In this document: positions 5,935 to 10,518 of the stretch, piece after piece | Numbering within the stretch: the first letter of the stretch is position 1 | How the letters are laid out: the number at the start of each line of letters is the position of its first letter | Source: Bacteroidales bacterium | GTDB taxonomy: Bacteria; Bacteroidota; Bacteroidia; Bacteroidales; UBA932 | Direction of reading: 5' to 3' | Length of the DNA: 10,518 nucleotides | Assembly: GCA_016283985.1 (NCBI GenBank) | Contig: JAEENZ010000245.1 | Span: 1 to 10,518, forward strand | Program-made: the position numbers and the translations under genes | The notes under the pieces: generated by a model | What the model was told of the DNA's origin: nothing | The model's input: the letters and a program-made list of their open reading frames with translations, nothing else | Database searches by the model: none

Positions 5935-6040
5935 TTTCGGGTAAGGTCCAATTTCATGCCGGGGACCTTACCGGCATTTCGGCCTCCCAGGCACTTCCAG
6001 CGGGTAAGGTGTCAACCTTTAAATTGGACCTTACCCGAAA
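5935..6040. repeat. REPIN/BIME-like block: two inverted GGTAAGGT pairs inside perfect 20-bp inverted arms
   Basis: The outer arms at 5935-5954 and 6021-6040 are perfect 20-bp inverted repeats (TTTCGGGTAAGGTCCAATTT and its complement). Inside, the 8-bp core GGTAAGGT occurs four times in alternating orientation: 5940-5947 (+), 5965-5972 (-), 6003-6010 (+), 6028-6035 (-). The cores form two units with identical geometry, GGTAAGGT-N17-ACCTTACC, whose spacers differ. The first unit pairs over 10 bp (GGTAAGGTCC/GGACCTTACC), the second over at least 9 bp. An extra stem ATGCCGG/CCGGCAT (5956-5962 with 5971-5977) is interleaved with the first. The block ends 77 nt before the next gene. Two inverted REP-like units in tandem are typical of REPIN/BIME elements, but no such family is proven here. 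Confidence 0.75.
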
Positions 6041-6087
6041 AACCCTCTTCCCCTTCACATGAAAACCCCCATTCCCACAAAATTCAC

Positions 6088-6095
6088 TATCTTTA
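6088..6095 (+). promoter_or_regulatory. Possible -7 box of the C69/propeller gene
   Basis: TATCTTTA matches the Bacteroidota -7 consensus TAnnTTTG at all but the last fixed base, and is placed 22 nt before the ATG at 6118. No good TTTG -33 element is visible upstream (the area is C- and A-rich), so this is a weak call. The repeat block at 5935-6040 would lie just upstream of the promoter. Confidence 0.4.
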
Positions 6096-6117
6096 CAACA
6101 ACCAACGACCACGACCC

Positions 6118-8352
6118 ATGCACACTATCCTTATATCCATCCTGTGCTTCGGCATAATCGCCGGACGGAACGCGACCACCGACGGATACGTATATCTTGG
6201 CCACAATGAAGATCAGTGGGGCGAACAGATGCTCAACATCTACAACGTGCCCGCAACGAAAGACCGCGTGGCATACCTGTGGTTCGAATTCCCGGGGCAG
6301 GCAAGCGGCGACAGCTATGCCAACGAATATGGGGTGTGCATCGCGTCCGACCAGTGTAAGTCCCGTGAAGATCGAGCCACAGGAAGCCTAATCTACGAAA
6401 TACGCACGACGGCAATCCAGAAAGCCCGCAGCGCCCGCGAGGCGGTACACATAATCGGTTCGCTCATAAACAGATACGGCTATGCGGATTCCGGGCGCTC
6501 ATACCTGGTGGCCGACCAGAAGGAAGGCTGGATTGTAGCGGTTGTGAAAGGCAAGCATTGGGTAGCGCAGCGCGTGCCGGACGACGAAATCGCAACCATC
6601 CCCAACTACTACACCATCGGGGAGATCAACCTGAAGGATACCGTCAACTTCCTCGGCAGCAAAGACATAATAAAGTACGCGCGCAAGCGTGGATGGTATA
6701 AGCCCAGGCGAGACGGCGCTTTCAGCTTCCGCAAGGCCTACGCAGATCCGGCAACTCTTACCGACAGCCATAACATCAAGCGTCACACCCTTGCCCAGAA
6801 CACGTTCTTCGGGGACTTCCAAGCCGATGCATTCTCCCGCAAGCCCATGCACAAGTTCCATCGCAGGCATCTTTCCCAACTCCTGACCGAAGCGCCAATC
6901 TACAATAAGAACACGGTCCTCACCACCGTTTTTACCATGAACCCGGCCTTCCCTCCAAAAAGCGGCACTGTGATATGGGTGGGATTCCCTAACCAGGATG
7001 CGGCCAGCCAGAGCCAGTGGACGGTCTTCACGCAGTCTCCGGTATCCTGCCACCGCTACGCCACCGCCGACGAGGCGCTGGAAAAGCATTTCACCGATAC
7101 CGGGAACTACCGCCAACGCTGGCCGGAACACTTCTACTGGCACTATCTGTTCCCGGAAACCAACATCGACGTCATCCCGCACGACTTCACGGTCTACGTG
7201 CCCAAACAGCCCCGGAGCGAGTCCGAACGCGATATCACCAAGACCGGGGACACCTTCAACGACCATTTCCATGTGTTGCAGGATGATGCCCGCGGCCTTC
7301 TCTATGCCTTCTGGACGCAAGGTTCCTTCGAGGCTGCGAACGATGAGCACGTAGTGTTCTCCAGAAGCGAAGATGGTGGCAAGACATGGACTGAACCGAA
7401 GATTCTCGCCGGCTCCCCCACCCTCGCCGATCCCAAGCCCGTGGCAGCCTGGCAGCAGCCTATGCTCAGCAAAAGCGGACGTCTCTACTGCCTTTGGAAC
7501 CAGGAAACCACCCTCAAGAAACACCTCTGCGGAACCCTCTGCGGGCGATATTCAGATGACTGCGGGGAGACTTGGTCCCCCACCGAAACCATCCCCTTCC
7601 CCATCCGTTTCAAGGAGGATCCGGCCGATCCCAACATCCCCCCGGTGTGGTGCATGTGGCAGAGGCCGCTGCGCCTGGGGCAGGACGGGAAGTATCTGGC
7701 CGGATGCTCGCGCTACGACCGAAGCGACGTTAGCCGGGTGGAGTTCTGGCAGTACGAGAACATAGACGAGGACCCCGAGATCCGGGACATCCGCATATCC
7801 TTCTTCAACACCGGGGACGAGGCCTTCGATGGCTCGAAAGTGGAAAACGACGTGGCCTACGTAGCCAGGGAGGCGCATTCGATAGAGGAAGCCTGCATCG
7901 TGGGCCTGCCGGACGGACGCCTGTTCGCGGTGATGCGCTCGTCGCTCGGGCATCCTGTCTGGGCCGTGAGTGAGGATGATGGCCGGCACTGGAGCCGCCC
8001 GGAGATACTCCGCATGCGCGACGGAGGCCCCGCTATCCTGCACCCGCGCTCCCCCTGCCCCATCTACGACTACGCCGGACCCGAAGCAAGGAGCGGACGC
8101 TACTTCCTGATGGTGCACGACACCTTCGATTTCAACGGGATGACCTCGTATCAGATGCGCGGGCCGCTCTACCGCCTGGACGGATCTTTCGTGCCGGGAG
8201 CGCATCAGCCCGTGTGGTTCTCGAAGGGCGTGCTTTTCTCTCCGAGGGATACGGGAAACTCCTTCTACACGAGCTACACTGCGCTGCGCGGAGAAGGAGT
8301 CCTGTGGTTCGGCGACCAGAAATTCTATCTGTTCGGGAAGAAGATGCTATAA
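6118..8352 (+). CDS. C69-type dipeptidase domain fused to Asp-box (sialidase-like) beta-propeller
   Basis: From the ATG at 6118 the protein has 744 residues. Residues 1 to about 320 resemble C69 (PepD-type) Ntn-hydrolases: MHTILISILC with Cys10 as likely autoprocessed nucleophile, AGRNATTDG (15-23), LGHNEDQW (27-34), a WVAQRVPDD...IPNYYTIGEIN stretch (148-171) and a WVGF strand. Residues about 380-744 resemble sialidase/BNR propellers: Asp boxes SEDGGKTW (417-424), SDDCGETW (479-486) and SEDDGRHW (618-625), plus EEACIVGLPDGRLFAVMRSS (590-609), like the Glu...Arg strand of sialidases, and SFYTSYTAL (715-723). The first half would cleave dipeptides, the second bind or cleave a glycan; the substrate is unknown. 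The frame is open back to 5896, but that part is repeat DNA and Arg/Pro-rich, so 6118 is preferred. The 9-residue leader is short for a signal peptide, although residues 3-16 are hydrophobic. The stop overlaps the converging peptidase gene by 6 nt. Confidence 0.8.
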   Translation: MHTILISILCFGIIAGRNATTDGYVYLGHNEDQWGEQMLNIYNVPATKDRVAYLWFEFPGQASGDSYANEYGVCIASDQCKSREDRATGSLIYEIRTTAIQKARSAREAVHIIGSLINRYGYADSGRSYLVADQKEGWIVAVVKGKHWVAQRVPDDEIATIPNYYTIGEINLKDTVNFLGSKDIIKYARKRGWYKPRRDGAFSFRKAYADPATLTDSHNIKRHTLAQNTFFGDFQADAFSRKPMHKFHRRHLSQLLTEAPIYNKNTVLTTVFTMNPAFPPKSGTVIWVGFPNQDAASQSQWTVFTQSPVSCHRYATADEALEKHFTDTGNYRQRWPEHFYWHYLFPETNIDVIPHDFTVYVPKQPRSESERDITKTGDTFNDHFHVLQDDARGLLYAFWTQGSFEAANDEHVVFSRSEDGGKTWTEPKILAGSPTLADPKPVAAWQQPMLSKSGRLYCLWNQETTLKKHLCGTLCGRYSDDCGETWSPTETIPFPIRFKEDPADPNIPPVWCMWQRPLRLGQDGKYLAGCSRYDRSDVSRVEFWQYENIDEDPEIRDIRISFFNTGDEAFDGSKVENDVAYVAREAHSIEEACIVGLPDGRLFAVMRSSLGHPVWAVSEDDGRHWSRPEILRMRDGGPAILHPRSPCPIYDYAGPEARSGRYFLMVHDTFDFNGMTSYQMRGPLYRLDGSFVPGAHQPVWFSKGVLFSPRDTGNSFYTSYTALRGEGVLWFGDQKFYLFGKKML

Positions 8353-9210
8353 CTGGCTGTCCCTCAGGCTGAAAGTGTCGCCCTGGGAGATATCTCCGGT
8401 ATCCATGCCCTTTTTGAGCCAGCGCATGCGCTGGGCGGCCGTGCCGTGGGTGAAGGATTCCTCCACCGCATAGCCTTGGGATTTCTTCTGCAAGTAATCA
8501 TCCCCAATGACGGATGCGCAGTTCACGGCCTCTTCCAGGTCGCCTTTCTCTATGGAACTGAACATCTGCTTCTCGTAATGGGCCCATACACCAGCATAGA
8601 AATCGGCCTGCAGCTCAATTCGTACGCTCATACGGTTGGCGTCCGTCTTGCTCATACGGGCCATCTGCTGATGCGCCTTCCCCAGAGTGCCAAGAAGGTT
8701 CTGCACATGGTGTCCGACCTCATGGGCAATCACATAGGCATATGCAAAGTCACCGTCTGCACCAAGCTGTTTTTTCATTGACGAGAAGAAACTGAGATCG
8801 ATGTATAGTTTCTGGTCGGAAGAGCAGTAGAAGGGGCCCATGGCAGCCTGGCCCGTGCCGCAGCCAGTGGCAGTAGCATCCGTGTAGAGAACGAGAGTGG
8901 GATTCCGGTAGGCACCTATCTTCGCTGCCTTGAAATAAGCGCTCCAAACATCCTCGGTGCTGGCGAGGATCTGCTTGGAGAATTTGGCAAGGGCTTCCTC
9001 TTCGGCGGTGAATTCACGGGTCTGGGCGGCCTGCGAGCCGATTCCCCCGCTGCTTTCCACGTTCTTCAATACATCCCCGAGGTTACCTCCCATCAGGAGG
9101 GTTATCAGGCCTACGACCAGAACACCGCCAAGGCTGAGCCCCACGGTGCCGCCACGCATCCCGCGGCGGTCTTCTACATTGCTGCTTTCGCGTCTTCCGT
9201 CCAGTTTCAT
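8347..9210 (-). CDS. ypfJ: YpfJ-type neutral zinc metallopeptidase, membrane-anchored
   Basis: The 287-residue product matches the putative neutral zinc metallopeptidase family (Zn_peptidase_2, YpfJ). It starts MKLDGRRESSNVEDRRG, has one transmembrane helix at about 22-41 after a basic stretch, then the catalytic region. HEVGH at 163-167 gives two zinc His ligands and the catalytic Glu164; RIELQADFYAGVWA (197-210) carries Glu199, the probable third ligand. CGTGQAAMGPFYCSSDQKLY (117-136) and the C-terminal THGTAAQRMRWLKKG are strong family marks. The peptidase domain should face the periplasm. The start overlaps the S41 protease stop in an ATGA arrangement, so the two are probably co-translated. 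The natural substrate of this family is not known. The stop converges into the upstream plus-strand gene with 6 nt overlap. Confidence 0.93.
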   Translation of the reverse strand: MKLDGRRESSNVEDRRGMRGGTVGLSLGGVLVVGLITLLMGGNLGDVLKNVESSGGIGSQAAQTREFTAEEEALAKFSKQILASTEDVWSAYFKAAKIGAYRNPTLVLYTDATATGCGTGQAAMGPFYCSSDQKLYIDLSFFSSMKKQLGADGDFAYAYVIAHEVGHHVQNLLGTLGKAHQQMARMSKTDANRMSVRIELQADFYAGVWAHYEKQMFSSIEKGDLEEAVNCASVIGDDYLQKKSQGYAVEESFTHGTAAQRMRWLKKGMDTGDISQGDTFSLRDSQL

Positions 9211-10518
9211 AATTTGTATGCTACTTCGAATACATTGTCAATCGCCAAGTAAATATGGTAGAACGCCTCGTCTCCGAGCTTGGAATAGCGCCCTACCAGC
9301 GCTCGGACGGAGGTCATCATATAAGACTTCTCGCTCGCCCATTCCGCCGCCGACTTCGGACGGAGTTCGTCCTTGGATGCAGCAAAGGCGAGGAACCTGC
9401 TTTCCAGGCCGGCGGAATCGAGGTATCGCTCCAGCTTCTTGTAATCATCTATCTTCTGCAATTCGGCCTTGTGAGAATCGAAATAGGCGGAGGCGAAGCG
9501 CATCGCAGTAGCCTTCTTGTTGCAGGCAAGGTAGAAGTCGGAGGCACGGGTGGTATCGATTGGCACGAACACGTCCGGCACTATCCCACCTCCTCCGTAG
9601 ACAGTGCGTCCGCCAACCGTGTGGTATTCCTCGCTTTTGTCTACCTTCACGCTGTCAGCGCTTAGCATCTCGCCGTCGCGGTAGCGATAATAGAGGTCGT
9701 AGGCATACTCCTCGCCACTGGAGTATGGCTTCTGGATGCATCGACCGGAAGGTGTGTGATAACGCGCCACGGTGATCCGCAGGCCGCTGCCGTCGTTGAA
9801 ATAGAGCGGCTCCTGCACCAGGCCCTTGCCGAAGGAACGGCGGCCTACGATGGTTCCGCGGTCGTTATCCTGAATCGCCCCGGCGAAGATCTCGCTGGAA
9901 GAAGCGGAGTTTTCGTTTATCAGCACTACCAGTTCCACATCCTGGAGTTTGCCGCGGCCGGTGGCGTTGAAATCTTGGCGCGGCTGCGCGCGGCCTTCCA
10001 GATAAACCACGCCTGCGCCTTTCGGCAGGAACATGTCCGCTAGGAGAAAAGACTGGTCAAAGAAACCGCCGCCGTTGTCGCGGAGGTCGAATATCATACG
10101 CTTCATTCCCAGCGCGACCAGCTTGTCGCTTGCCCTGGCCACTTCTTCATATGTCGTGCGCGCGAACTTGCTTAGGCGGAGGTATCCTGTCGTATCGTTC
10201 ACCATGAATGCCGCGTCCAGGCTGTTCATGGGAATCTTGCCGCGGGTGATCTCGAAAGGCACTGTCTCGCCGTCGCGAAGGACGGTGATGGTCACTTTCG
10301 ACCCGGACGGGCCGCGCATCTTGCGAACCATGCTGTCCTGAGGGAACTTCACGCCGGCTATATTCTTTTCGTCCACCTTGAGGATGCGGTCTCCGGGCTG
10401 CAAACCTATCTTTTCAGATGGTCCGCCGGGGATGACTTCCAGCACGATGGCCGTATCGTTGGGCACGTTGAACTGGATGCCTATGCCGTCGAAATTGCCG
10501 GCAAGCTCCGTTTCGGAT
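9207..10518 (-). CDS. S41 C-terminal processing protease with PDZ domain, 5' end outside window
   Basis: The frame is open to the right edge (minus-strand start lies beyond 10518), with about 436 residues visible. The GTG at 10466 is internal: the 17 codons before it read ETELAGNFDGIGIQFN, the usual lead into the PDZ domain of CtpA/Prc proteases. The PDZ domain (VIPGGPSEKIGLQPGDRIL and on) is followed by the S41 core: FDLRDNGGGFFDQS, then NENSASSSEIFAGAIQD and RRSFGKGLVQE. By alignment to E. coli Tsp (Ser430/Lys455), the middle Ser of SASSSE (codon 9902-9900) is the nucleophile, and the Lys of FGKG, 25 residues on, the general base. A helical C-terminal region of about 110 residues follows, as in Bacteroidota S41 proteins. 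It is probably exported and trims or degrades envelope proteins. It is followed by ypfJ with a 4-nt overlap. Confidence 0.94.
   Translation of the reverse strand, partial: SETELAGNFDGIGIQFNVPNDTAIVLEVIPGGPSEKIGLQPGDRILKVDEKNIAGVKFPQDSMVRKMRGPSGSKVTITVLRDGETVPFEITRGKIPMNSLDAAFMVNDTTGYLRLSKFARTTYEEVARASDKLVALGMKRMIFDLRDNGGGFFDQSFLLADMFLPKGAGVVYLEGRAQPRQDFNATGRGKLQDVELVVLINENSASSSEIFAGAIQDNDRGTIVGRRSFGKGLVQEPLYFNDGSGLRITVARYHTPSGRCIQKPYSSGEEYAYDLYYRYRDGEMLSADSVKVDKSEEYHTVGGRTVYGGGGIVPDVFVPIDTTRASDFYLACNKKATAMRFASAYFDSHKAELQKIDDYKKLERYLDSAGLESRFLAFAASKDELRPKSAAEWASEKSYMMTSVRALVGRYSKLGDEAFYHIYLAIDNVFEVAYKL

Larger units (their letters stand above)
5749..6117. other. Non-coding, hairpin-rich interval between tRNA-Ser and the C69/propeller gene
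   Basis: I see no convincing gene here. A frame open from 5896 into the next gene reads Arg/Pro-rich sequence through the repeats and looks non-coding. Besides the elements listed separately, there are weaker hairpins: ACCGC-TTC-GCGGT (5745-5757, overlapping the tRNA end), GTCTTT/AAAGAC (5846-5851 with 5860-5865), ATCCCT/AGGGAT (5873-5878 with 5889-5894) and ATGcGCGC/GCGCtCAT (5896-5903 with 5908-5915, one mismatch). The density of inverted repeats suggests decayed or small non-autonomous mobile sequence, or structured RNA. Confidence 0.7.

Noticed and set aside
5935..6040. Invertible promoter flanked by the 20-bp inverted repeats
   Set aside because: Bacteroides uses such switches, but the 66-bp spacer contains no TAnnTTTG or other convincing promoter in either direction and no invertase gene is in the window; a repeat element explains it better.
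5896..6117. N-terminal extension of the C69/propeller gene starting at ATG 5896
   Set aside because: The 74 extra residues are encoded by the inverted-repeat block and an imperfect hairpin, are Arg/Pro-rich with no signal peptide or domain, and the conserved C69 start lies just after ATG 6118.
5849..6117. CRISPR array suggested by repeated GGTAAGGT cores
   Set aside because: Cores are only 8 bp, alternate in orientation and are unequally spaced (25, 38, 25 nt); there are no direct repeats with unique spacers and no cas genes.
6499..7524. Minus-strand open frame (341 residues) opposite the C69/propeller gene
   Set aside because: The plus strand carries clear C69 and Asp-box motifs; the antisense translation shows no domain.

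Overview
The window looks like a chromosomal segment from a member of the Bacteroidota, most likely the order Bacteroidales. The clues are a perfect TAnnTTTG-type -7 box in front of the tRNA gene, a Ton energising cluster with a small membrane protein and two tandem ExbD genes behind ExbB, A-rich rather than Shine-Dalgarno leaders on most genes, and an AsnRS ending of the bacterial ...[10 protein letters not shown]... type. Genus cannot be decided from this sequence. No phage, insertion sequence, CRISPR array or toxin-antitoxin gene was seen.

Layout, left to right. Positions 1-1810 (+) carry the 3' end of an exbB/tolQ-like proton channel gene, a four-helix membrane protein and two different exbD-like genes, packed with 1-nt overlap to short gaps and closed by an intrinsic terminator at 1831-1858. 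Positions 1876-5614 (+) carry a second tight run: asparaginyl-tRNA synthetase (asnS), uridine kinase (udk), a TonB-like energy transducer and an alpha/beta-hydrolase lipoprotein. The TonB-like protein is the natural partner of the ExbB/ExbD proteins but is separated from them by two housekeeping genes. A tRNA-Ser(CGA) gene with its own promoter follows at 5664-5748.

Positions 5749-6117 are non-coding and unusually rich in inverted repeats: a terminator hairpin, a perfect 9-bp hairpin, an exact 14-nt inverted copy of the 3' end of the tRNA, and a 106-bp block made of two GGTAAGGT-N17-ACCTTACC units bounded by perfect 20-bp inverted arms. This block resembles tandem REPIN/BIME elements and is one of the two most unusual things in the window.

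The other is the 744-residue product of 6118-8352 (+), which joins a C69-type N-terminal-nucleophile dipeptidase domain to an Asp-box (sialidase-like) beta-propeller in one chain. Its stop codon overlaps by 6 nt the stop end of a converging minus-strand pair. That pair is an S41 C-terminal processing protease with a PDZ domain (cut by the right edge) followed, with a 4-nt ATGA overlap, by a YpfJ-type membrane-anchored zinc metallopeptidase.

Taken together, the window is mostly about the cell envelope: energising outer-membrane import (ExbB/ExbD/TonB), envelope proteolysis (S41 and YpfJ-type), a lipid-anchored hydrolase and a possible glycan/peptide-degrading fusion enzyme. Translation and nucleotide-salvage genes (asnS, tRNA-Ser, udk) are interspersed. 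All functions are inferred from sequence motifs read by eye; no database search was possible.
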